Positions 12,701 through 24,700 of a stretch of DNA of 64,000 bases are shown here, in pieces. The notes below the pieces were generated by a model that saw nothing but the letters and a program-made list of their open reading frames with translations, did not search any database and was not told where the DNA came from. Within the stretch, counting starts at the first letter, position 1; every line of letters starts with the position of its first letter. The position numbers and the translations under genes were made by a program. This stretch comes from Parus major (lineage: Eukaryota; Chordata; Aves; Passeriformes; Paridae). Location: assembly GCF_001522545.3 (NCBI RefSeq), contig NC_031799.1:45938485-46002484 (forward strand), given 5' to 3'.

Positions 12701-15700
12701 TGAAGATACTTCTTCTTATTAATGGGAATTTCTTGCACAATTATTTATTATAAACTGCTTTGAGACTCCTTAAAGACTTTTTTTTTTAGTTGAATGGGGT
12801 ACATATGTTCTACAGCAGCATATTAATACATTATTTGGTACTGTGGTACAGTTTATGTATTTGTCAGTTCTTAAGTTTTCTCAGCTACTTAGTTTTATAA
12901 CGTGCTTTTTAAAAACAAACTACTGTAATCCAGTCACCTTTATGTCAACTTCAGCCCCTGCTCAAGTGATACAGAAAATGCTTTCAAGAACTCTGTTTAA
13001 CCTTTGCTCTTTAATATTATATCATGTATTAGTGATTATTTTGCAAAGATGAAACTTGAAAAAATAATCAGCTTTGAAAAATGTTTTATTTCTTTGCTTT
13101 AATCTGATAGAGGAAAAGCGACCCTTTGATTTTGAATTCTTTGCCCAGCTGCTTGAGAAGGTCTTAGCAGATGAGGAAAAGAGGAAGCAAAAGACTGTTA
13201 AAAGCCAGAGGCCAAAAGAAAAAACGTCTCCAAGGCCACAGAAGAAGTCAAAAGGTACTTTGAAAGAGTATTTGAGATGGCATTACAGAGCAGTGGTCAG
13301 TAATGTGTTGCTAGCAGAGGAAAAATCACATAGGGCATCACATTTTCCTTCCCTGTTGTGGACAGGACTAGAAAATCTTAGCTTCATAGTATAACTTTTT
13401 CAGGTATAGTTTACTGATGTACAGGATGGTAATAATTAGTAACAGGGCAGAAACATGATACCATGGTGAAAAAGCTGCTCTTCCACAATCTGAAGCGCTG
13501 ATATTCTAACTTACTTGTTGGTAAGTATCTCCATGTGCTGCTAATGAATTCAGTTGTACAATTTTTGGGCCAAAATTGTATTTTTGGCAAACTCTCCTGT
13601 GTTGAATGTTTTCTTGCATTTAAAATCCTCTTTTTTTAAGGGTTCTGTTTCACCTTTACTAGTAGTTTAACTTCCTGAGTCTGAGGCACATGGTTCTTTT
13701 CAGGGAATCATGTAAAAGTTGTTTTATCTTTCTGATTTCTTCAAAATGAAGATTACATTTAATTACTGTTAATCACCACTGTGTCTTACTACCTCAGTAC
13801 CTGAGAAAGGACCTTTGAAGGAAGTACTTTAAATAAAAACAGTTATACTAACACTATTTTATACATTTCTTGCCTAGTCTGTGGTGTTCACTTGTTTGTT
13901 CCACAAGGACCCATCCTTTTGTAAGTGGTATTGTGAAACAAACAAGTGAACATCTTTTTGAAGGGGATGCTAGCTAGGAAGCAACATCTCTTAAAATTGG
14001 AATTGTTGCTGCTTTTCTATAGCCTTGGTTTTGGATTTGATTAAGTAAAATATCCCATGTATTAGGACCTAAAACCATGTAGAGAAACCCTGTTTCTACA
14101 CTTTAGTGGTAGATTAAAGGTATGTCATGCATAAAGCAATGTGATTACACTTGCCTACTTCTCTTGCATTTTGGACTTCTTAATTACAAGGAAACAAGTT
14201 CAATTAAGACAACTAAAAGGGAAAGGAAAGGTTCTTTGTGATTAAATACAGGATCAAGACAAAATGTCCTTAATATAGGGGGAGAAGAATTTTAGAAATT
14301 TATTAAACTGAGAAAATAACTTGTTAATTATTAGCTACATAATATTTCAGCTTTCTTATGTAAGCTAGAATGATGAACTGTTATACATTTCTTGCTGAAA
14401 GATTGCTTTTGTATGGCATACATTCTGTAACCATCATCACCAATTTCTGCATACATACAAAAATTCCATATAGGAATAGCAATGTCTGTTTTCCCTGCAT
14501 CCAAATGTGACTGTATAAACTGCGAAAAAGCGCAGAGTAACATTTACTAAAATGGCTTTACATCCTGTATTGACTTTCCCCTGGTGAAGTGTTGTCCCAC
14601 ATACAGAATGTGTTTTGTATTAAATGCTGAAGTTAATGAGTGCTGAAGCTTTTCTTAATGTCATTGACTGACGTTCCCCATCGGGCTCATACACTTCAGC
14701 ATATTGGCAGTGAAACATGAGTACACAAATGTTTTTAGTTGAAATGCCTTTGCTGTTTGTGGCTCCTAGTACTCCACCAGTCTATTAACGAAGGGACATA
14801 TTGTCTTGATAGCAAAAGCTGCCAGCACAGATGCTGCTAATGATCAAGATGAACTTCAGGAAGCTGGAATTTCTGATGCAGAAACAGAAGTAGATGGTGT
14901 GACAGCTGAGAAAGAAAATGAGGAATCTTTGGGCATTTCTGAACAGGCAGAAGAGCAGGTTGCATTAGAACCATCATTAGCAAAAAAGAAGAGAAAGAAG
15001 AAGAGAAAAGATGATCTTGAACAGGAAGTGGAGAATATTCCAGAAGAAATGCCTGTTCCTTCAAAACCTGCTGAAGAAGGGAAGTCTTCTAATAAAAGTA
15101 AGAGGCAAAAATGCTCACTTTCAAATGTTCAAATAGAAATTTTATATATACTCATTGCAAACTTAAAAGTCAGAATTTGGTCTTTGAGTTATATTGCTGA
15201 TCAGTCTCGTAGGAGTTTGTGGAACAGTGCCTTTTAAAACCAGCTTTCATTCTAAATCTAAACATTCTTTGTTTTAGATGAGAACAGTTCTCTTAAATCT
15301 TAATTCCCAGATTTTTCTACAAGGATTTTTAGTCTTATATTAATTCTTCTTCACTTCAGCTAGGATTTGATTATACTGGAATTCTAAGAGGTTTTTCAGA
15401 ATGTCCAAACTGATTTAATTCTTATTAATGATTAGGGAAAAAAGTGATACGTGATGCAAGCAGTGATGGTCATACTACATGTGAAGAAGAAGTGGATTGT
15501 GCTATTGAAGGAAAACAAAATGAGACTACTGTAACAGAAGAAGAGAGATCAGAGTCCTGTTCACCAGTGAATAACCAAATGGAGAGAGAAGGTGTTGTCA
15601 ATTTATGCAGGTAATGTTTATAATGGAAAGCTGAGGCAAAACAAAAAAATAGTTTGAAGTTTTAATATTGGTTCTATTTATTCCTGATTACCACCATTTA

Positions 15701-18700
15701 ACTGCCCCAGAATGTGCAGGTTTCCAAGAACTGCACTGGTGTTTAGTAAGTTGTTTATGATTTATATACTCAAAATATTCTCTGCTCTAATGAGCTGTCC
15801 TTATAAAATTAATGTATATAATTACCAAAGTCACATCCAAAAGTTATTTCATTTTTAAGAGTGTTTTGGGAGACCACTGTTTGTCCTAACTTCTAATATT
15901 TCTCTTGAAGCACTGCTTGATAACATTGCTAAACTGAGCTACTGTATGCTTGGAGTTTTTATCTGTAATAAAATTATTCTTGTGGAAAAGAAAGGTTACT
16001 TTGATTTTTATATATGCAGAATTTGGCTAAGAGGCAAGCTTTTGGGTTCAGTTTTGGGCATACTTTTACAAAAAGAAAGTGAATGATTGTTTATTAAACT
16101 TGTTATATATGAAAATGGTAAATCTGAAACATTATTATGATACTGTGAGTGCTGCTTCAGAATTTTGTATGTTAATTTGTCGTATTTAGATGTATTGTAG
16201 TTGTTTGTTATTTTATAGATTCCCAGAAACTTCAATTTTCTTTAATAGTTAATTGGAATTATATGAAGGAACAGTTACTTGCCTTTGGACTCAACCTAGA
16301 TTGTTACAAAAGCTCAGAGGAAAAAAACAGTGGCATATAGTTGTTCATGTTTAAGTTTATTTTCTTAAAAGCAGTCAGTCTAGAATAATCAGATGAGATT
16401 TTAACATCATCTTATATTTGCAGTACGAAAGTATAAAAGTTGTTTTAAAGCTCAGTCTGCAAATTTTACTAAAACTTTGGGAGTTTCTCTGAAACATGGG
16501 TAGTTATTTAGTGTCAAAATATTGTTGTTTTGCAGCTTCCTCTGTCTGTGAGCAGAAACAGCTTTTTTTTCTGCAAGTCCACTAATGTTACTGTATGCTG
16601 TTATTTATTTCAGTCTTGAAGATAGCAATAATGTTATACTAGAAGCAGAACCTGCCAAATTGATATCCAGAGATATCAGAGATGATACATCACAGGAAAG
16701 CCAGATTCCAGAGTTACCAGTTTCAAATATTAGAAGCAAGGAAACACAATCTGCAGAAACTACAGGATCAAAGGTACTATTTTGCTTTTATGTAGCTCTT
16801 CTTAAGGTCTTGCCTCTGATCATTAAAAGTGATTTGTAAATCAAAGCCTTTTCTTGGTTGTTTTTGTGATGTTTTCACTACCAGGTAGAAAACAATCAAC
16901 AGGCCTATGAACATCACCAAAATTGAAATACTATCCTGGGCTTAATGGGCTGTCCATTAACCTAAGTGTATGCATGTCTGACTTACCTCATAGACAATTT
17001 AAATAGCTGAACAGTTTATTCAGAAGTGGAGGACTGCCATATGAACAGCTAGGCCTTGGAGCAGGATTTTCCTGGCATATGCTTACTGGCACTGTGTTGG
17101 AAACTGATTTGAGTGGAATGTGCATTGGGTCGTTTCTGCTGCTTCACAAATGATCTAGATTATGGAGTGGGTTGTAACCTCAGCAAGTCTACAGATAAAC
17201 CAGATCTAGAAGGAATTGCTAAAACACCACCCAAAGGTTACACTGGCCTCCAGAGGGACCTGTAGAGGTTGGAGAAATGGGCTAATGGGAACCTCAGGAA
17301 GTTCTGCAGGGCGAGATGCAAAGTCCTGCACCAGGGGAGGAGCAACCCAAGGCACCAACACATGCTGCAAGCCACCCAGATGGAAAGCAGCTTTGCAGAA
17401 AAGAACCTGGCTGTCCTGGTGGTCTCCGAGTCGAATACGAACCATGAAGGTGCTGTGGCTGGACAAACAGCTAATGGTGACCTGGGTGCAGCAGAAGTGC
17501 TACCAGCAGGCCAAGGGAGGTGATCCTTGTCCCTTGGTCAGCACTGATGAAGCCACACCTGGAGGACTGACCAGTTCTGGGCTCCCTGGTAGGAAAGACC
17601 TGGGCACAATAGCAACAGCCCCTCAAAGGGTCACCCTGATGGTGAAAGAGTGGAAACATGCCATGACAAAAGCTCCTGAGGGAGCACAGGAACTGTTCAG
17701 CCTGGAGAGAAGGCTCGGGGGGTTCTCTTCAACAGTTCCACAAAAATCCAAGGTGAGGGTGCAAACAGGACAGAGCCAGGCTCTTTCCAGGGGTGCCCAG
17801 TGACAGGACAGGAGACAATGGGTAAACAATGCAAAACAGGAGGCTCCTTCTGAGCACCAGAAAATCCTGTTTCACTTTTGGCGTTATCAAGCACTGGCAC
17901 AGGTGGCCCAGAGAGACTGTGGAGTCTCCATCTTTGGCAAGATTCAAAAGCTGTCTGGACACAGTACGGGACAATCAGCTTCAGGTGCCTTGATATATTG
18001 GTTTTGCATGGGCTGGTTTTGGTAGCAAGGGTCTAGGGGGTGGCTTCTGTGAAAAGCTGCTGGAATCTTCTTCCCAACAGAGCCAATCCCTGGTAGCTCC
18101 AAAGATGGACATGCCACTGGCCAAGGCTGGGCCAGCTAGAACTGATGGTAATGCCTCTGTGATAACAGATTTAAGAAGAAATCAAAACAAAAAGGGGTTG
18201 TGCAGTTGTAATAGCAATAAGAGTAGAGTGAAAACATGTGAGAAGAATAGCTCTGCAGATACCAAGGTCAGTGGAGAAGGAGGGGAAGGAGGTGCTGGAG
18301 CTGAGGTTCCCCTGCAGCCCCTGGTGCAGCCCATGGTGAAGCAGCTGTGCCCTGCAGCCCCTGGGGACCCACGGGGGATGCAGAGATCCACCCCCAGCCC
18401 GTGGAGGAGCTCATGCTGGAGCAGGTGGATGCCTGGAAGGGACTGTGACCCCATGGGAGACCCGTGGAGAGAGGGGCCCTGCTCCCAGGCTGGAGCAGCC
18501 TGTCCTTGGAGGATTGCACCCGTGGAAGAGTGACCTTCACTGCAGCAGTTTGAGGGGGCTGGTGCCCACGGGACGGAGCCACGTCAGAGCTCATGAAGAA
18601 CTGTCTCCTGTGGGAGGGACGCCAGGGTGCAGCAGGAGAACAACTCCTCTCCCTGAGCAGTGGGAGCAGCCGTGGGTGATAAACTGACCACAGTCCCCAC

Positions 18701-21700
18701 TCCTTGCGCTGCTGGGGTAGGAGGTAGAGCTGGAAGGAGGGAGGGGTGGGGCAGGGTGTTTTTAAGGGTTTTTTTCTCATTACTCTGCTCTGATTTGTTA
18801 TTAATACATTCATTTTGTATTTCTAAGTTGAGCCTGTTTTGCCTGTGATGGTATTTAGTGAGTCATCTCTCTCCTGCTCCTTATCTCCAGCCGCGAACCC
18901 TGTGTTAAATTTCTTCTTGTCTGTCCCGCTGTGAGAGGAGTGAGTGAGCGGCTTTGGTGGGTGCTTGGCATCTGGCCTAGGTTAACCCACTACTCTTGAT
19001 CAAGGGGGTTGGACCAGAACACCTCTAGCAGACCCTTCCACTCTCAAAATACTGTGGCACTCTTGTTTCTGTTTTCTTTACATTACAGCAGAGGACCATC
19101 TAAATTTATTGTTTCTTTTCTACTGTATTTCTTCCTCAGAATGAAGATACACATCAGTCACAAAAAGCAGCTGGAAATCAGAGTGCAGCAGAAGGTAATT
19201 CACAGTCTGAAATCATGTAAGTAGAATTAATTTACTTCGTGGTGGCACTTGAACTTAACCTGTATCTGCTCAGTTTAATTCCAATTGATCATAGGAGGGT
19301 GAACCAGTCAGGAGATTGTGATAACTTGTTTTCCATATTCAGTGAAGCTTTTAGGTAGAAGTTTTGATTATTGAGTAATAATAGCTTAGCAGTGCATTAG
19401 CTAAGATCTAGATGGTAGATGGGAATAGGGGGAAAGATTTTTCTAAACTTTGAAAAAAAAAAACCTAGTTTTTCTACAACCAGCAAGAGAAAGAGAATGA
19501 GGAAATTTTGACATATTGTGGGTAAAGCTTGGCTGTGAAATTTGATTTTTATTTTTTTAATGTAAGGGCCTCACTGAATTCCTTCCCATTTGTAGTTGTT
19601 GATCAGAGCTTATTAGTTTACCTATCATGTGTATTTCTTCTTTCCTATTTGGAAACTGTTCCTCTTGGAACTTGGTGCAAGCTTCCATCCTAGTTTAGGG
19701 CAAATTTGGGAGAGAACCTCCAAATGGGGTTTCCCCAGAAAAGCAAAATTCAAACGGCCCCTCCCCACAACTTGTTCGGGAAAAAAAAAAGTTTTCTTAG
19801 AGAGAAGTGGAAAAAACCTGTTTATTTAACAGAAATTGAATAATACTAAATAATAAAACCTCTTGCTGTTCAATGAAATGGCACATCCAGGAAGAAAAAT
19901 CCTTTTCATGTGGTGTAGCTCGGCTCGCTCAGGTTCTTATCAGTTCCTCCGGTGCTGGATAGTGCTGAGGCCCAGGCCCCGGTGGGCCACAGGCCTGAGC
20001 TCCCGGGGTTTGGCTGGGTGTTCAGTCCAAAGCAGGTTTGAACAGATCCAAGAAAAAAGGAAAAAAAAAAGTCCAGGGAACTCCTCTGCCACAGCTAGCA
20101 AAAACTAACTAACCATAAAAGAGAAGCTCTCTCTCCTGCTGCCTGTCCGTGCTGCAGACAACACAGTCCAGGAGCAGGATACAGGGGAGTCATGTTTTTC
20201 TCAACACACACTGCGCACTTCTTCTTCCCCCCCTTTTTGCTCTCAGAGCCAGTCTTAAAGGTGCAGAACTTAATATGTAACATAAACCAGGTGATTGGGG
20301 ATACCAGCATCATAAAGTCACCCCAGGACAGCTTCTAAGATAGAAGATACTCCAAAATGTCTGTCTTACCTGTATTCCTTTATGAAGTTAATTTTGGTGA
20401 CTGTTTCTTATGTTGAGAAAAGGTACTTAACGAAGTCTGTGCCTAAGGTTTCCATTTTTGCATGATTGACTTATTTCATGATACAGTTTTTTAAAGGTGA
20501 TTTAGACATGGGGTATTAGTTAATGCTAAGTTGGTTTTCATACTTCTGTCTTTCCCTTTTTGAAGGGCAGCTCACTCTATATGATACAGACAGTCATAGC
20601 TTTATTTGTCCTGTTCTAATGAGAATATAAGAAAAGGTAGTAGTTCGCAGTCTGAAGGTTATTGATAAGATGTAGGGCTGTATCAGTGTGTGACTCCCAG
20701 GACATGCCATCGCAATGGTTAAGGACACAGAGAGTGATATATGTACCCCATTCTTCAGTAAGATGTAGATGTTGGCAGTAAGACAACATATTTGAAAAAA
20801 GTTTCGTTTTCCATGACTGAGATAGCTTTGAAAGGGGATGGGGGGATAAGAGAGGCAGATGCAAAACCTTGTGTATAGGGCAGATTTATATTGTTTTTAT
20901 GTAAAATTAATCACACTGACATGAATTGTGAATCCCTAGGAGAATAAATATTCCTATTTATTTAACAGCAGTAAATACTTCTTCCAAGTATTTTGAGGTA
21001 GATTCCACTGAAAGCCAGCAAAGTTAAGGTTTACTTGGTGCTCTTTTCATAACTTTGTAGCATGTCTTTTAATATCAGAACTTTTTTTTTTTGTTGATTG
21101 TCTTGTTGCATGCAGTGTCTTGGCTCATGCAGTGTGTGATGCTCTTGAAGTACATCTTGAACCATATAAGACTTTAAGTTTCTCTTTGGTAATAATGTAT
21201 ACCACCTTTCTTTATATCTTAAGGAAAACTGGAAAGTCAGCAGATAGAAGGCGCTTGCAAAGACCTAAACCAAATTTAGTGCGATCATCTGGAAGGAGGG
21301 AGACAGCAACACAAGACAAAATGGAGGCCAGAACTTCTCCTCAAACCCTTGCAAATGCAGGTGAAAAGGTCAGAAAGAGGACTGTTTCTTAGTATGTTGT
21401 TCTTGATGCTGCATCTCTTTGGCTCAGTGGGGATACTGCAGGCCAGCGACAGTCTTAGAAATAGCATTTTGGGAACTACTACTATGCTGCCTTCACACTT
21501 GTCAAAGACTAATATTTCTTGCCTCAATTACAGTGCTCTGAAGAGGATAGTAGAAGTAACAGAAATGAAGCCACAGAAGTAGAGAACAGGGGTTTGAATA
21601 CTGCATCTCAGTAAGTATTGACATCACTTTTCCAGTCTGGTATTACCTGACTACAATTGTTAATTTATTCCATATAGTTCTCTTAGAAAAAGATAGCAGT

Positions 21701-24700
21701 AACTGTGAAGCTGTAATATAAATTTCAAAATCGACTTCAGCATTTTTTGGATGATATCAGGTGGTACAAAGGTAGAAGCTATGTACTTGTTTTCTGGAAA
21801 GCTGCTGAAAGCATTGTACCAACAGTGCCTGTAATTTGAGACGGGGAGAGTGATAACTATGGCTTTGCTTTCCTCCCAGCCTCAGTTATCAGGTGATGGC
21901 TCTGCCTCTGGTGTTTGCAGAAGCAGCTGTGGTATGCAAGCTAGTTGGGTTCCTCTCCTGTGTGACAAATTAATCTCTTTCTAAAATAGATAAATTGAGT
22001 TTTCACACATTGTAAGACTAAACAAAGTCTTGTTTCTTGTGTGAAGCAACTTGCATAACTTTGGGCAAATCTTTCTGAAGACAACACAATTCCAGTAAAG
22101 AAATCTGTGCAAGGCATTGTATGGTTAGATAGGTATGAATATCATGGAGTAAATGTCACTGTTGTGCATCCTTTGTGCAGGGAACCTGAAAAAACTGCGA
22201 TTGCAAAGACAGTAGTTAGAGGATATCGACAGAGATTTAAACCAAATGTTACAAGAGCACCTGGAAGGAAAGAAGAGCCTGGAAAAGATGCAGGAAATGA
22301 TAAAATATCTCATCTACAGCCTAAGGGGGAAACTGAGAAGGTATTCAATAAAGTGACATAACTGAAGATAATGTGTTAGCTAAAAAGCTGCTGAACGCAA
22401 TAGTAATGTTATCTTTTTTTCTTTACTTTTTTGCTCCTGAGTATGGCCAGGAATTACCCACTTACTTAACCTGCCTTCAGTAACAGTGTAGTATTGCTTA
22501 GTAACCTCAGCTATGGTGAGACGTTATTACACAAGCAGTAGGTATCAGTAGTCTTTCATGTTCTGCAGCAAATACAACTTCTGGTGTTTGCGCTACTTTT
22601 TATTGCACCTGATTGTGAAATTTACCCTGTAATTGTTCGTTAAGCAATCTATTTTGTCTCCTCTTATGAACAGTTACTTGGTCACTTAGGTGATGCTGTA
22701 CTTTTATGAATGTCACACAGTTCATTTCACAATACTCTATTTCTGTGCAGAATAATGACCAAGGTAATAGATCTGATGTTACCAGTGAAGATGCTGCAGA
22801 AAAAGATGACAAAATCCCACAGGCAGTGTCTCAGTAAGTATGAGAAACATAAGAAGATAAGTGCTGCTGTCCTGCAATTTACCATTCTTGTTACTTCTGG
22901 TAATATTTTGTAGTGTAGTAATTATTGAAGTTTTTGAAGAAACTTCTGCAGTACATGAATTGAGGGCAAAAACAGGATTCTTCATTAATTTATGAAAACT
23001 ACATTAAGTATTTTCATTTTTAAAGTGGTACTTCTAACTTTTAAGTCAGTCATAGAAAGTGTAAAAAAGCTGAAAACTAAGACAAGCTTTAGCTACTCAC
23101 TTTTAATAGTAAAATGCACACATTTCAGTGGTTAAGCATTTAAACAATGGGAGTAAGTATTCTTAAAATGTACTTGAGTGATAGGTGTCAAGTAAGTGGA
23201 AGAGAAATCCAGTATGTGGGCAATGTAATGCACATATTTATTAAGTGTTGCATTTTTCTTCAGTGAAGTGGCAGCTGTAAAAGGGATAATGTACTATGGA
23301 AGAGATGAATAAAAAGTGAAAAAAGCCAACCTTCTCCCAAACACTCCCCGACAAAAAAATCCCCAAAACAATCTAAACCAACAATAGAAATAAAAAACCA
23401 AAATCTCAACTTTTGAAGGGAGATAATTGAAGAGGATGGACAGAGATAAACTGGGTGTAATAATCTGCCAGGAAAATATTTTTGGTTATTTCTTTCATTA
23501 ACCTGCTCTGTAGCTTGATACTTAATGTAGAAAGGTGTAGAAGAATCTGACAGTTCTAGTAATGAACTACTGATATTTTTGCATTAGTAAGATAAAAAAG
23601 TGATTATGTATTTTCTGAATACACCAAAGAAAAACTCTGAATATTTGCATATTTTTTTATCTCTTTATTAAATTAGGTCCATCTGCCTCTAGGCTAGGTA
23701 GGAATACAAAGAGGTCCATTATGGATCAGAAAAAGCTCTCTGTAGTGTGGTATCCTGTCACTAATGGGAAGAGGAAAATAACAGGGCAAACATAAGTTTA
23801 AACTCTCAGTCCCCAGTAGGTACACTTCCAATTTTATTCTTTCAGGAAGCTAGTAATACATTTTAGGTAAGTGTATGTTAATAGCTGTTTAAAAGAGAGG
23901 GGGGGGAAAAAAAATCACTTCTTAAAGTCACCCCTCACTTTCAGATGTGGCATGTACTTTATGGACCATACATGTTTTTCCAGGTCTAATGAAACAGCCA
24001 GTTTAAAAGAAGATGGCAGACAGATCACGTTGAATCAAACACCTCTAAAGAGAGGTAGAATACAGAGACCAAAACCAAATCTAGGAAGAGCTGTTGGAAG
24101 GCAAAAAGAGCTGATAGAGGGAAAAGATCCTGAAGAGGAGACAACTGAAGGTGGAGAAGCAGAAAAAGGTGTCACATACCACCAAGATGAAAACAATGAT
24201 CCCTGCCTCATAAGTGTAAGTTTCTTGAGCAGTTGTTCATGCATGCTGTTTTGTTGTGTCCTTAGTAAAAGCCTTGGTAACAATGGCCTAGGTACATACC
24301 ACATAGTTTGTAGGGATAGGCTTTGCACGCTATCCCTTTTTTATTATTCTAATTCTTTATTATTTCAGAATGAAGTAAATTGTCATAAAATTTCCTCATT
24401 TTTGCACTTGGGTTCTGTTTTCCATTGTGTCAGGTTTAACCCCAGACAGCAGCCAAGTACCAACTTGCTTGCTCACTGCCCCACCAGCAGCTCTGGAGAC
24501 GGACCTGGAAGGATAAAAGCTGGAAAACTGGGGCTGAGATAAACCCCTGAGTGCTGGAATTAAGGTTTCATAGGGAAAACAAGCTATGCTCATGTGCAAA
24601 ACATAACCAGAAACTCTTCTGCTACTACCCATTAACAAGCGTCCAGCCATCTCCAGGAAAGCTGGGCTTCCTCATACTTACATCAATAGTTACTTGGGAA

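Noticed and set aside
17216..17803. 195-codon frame in intron 12 and its near-identical partner at 32385-32972
   Set aside because: Both lie in CR1 3' end sequence and do not correspond to the CR1 protein frame; the similarity only reflects the inverted repeat.
19183..19216. Alternative exon 13 donor at 19194 (AAG|GTAATT)
   Set aside because: It would leave exon 13 in phase 0, while exon 14 needs an incoming phase of 2; only the 19217 donor (GTAAGT) keeps the frame.
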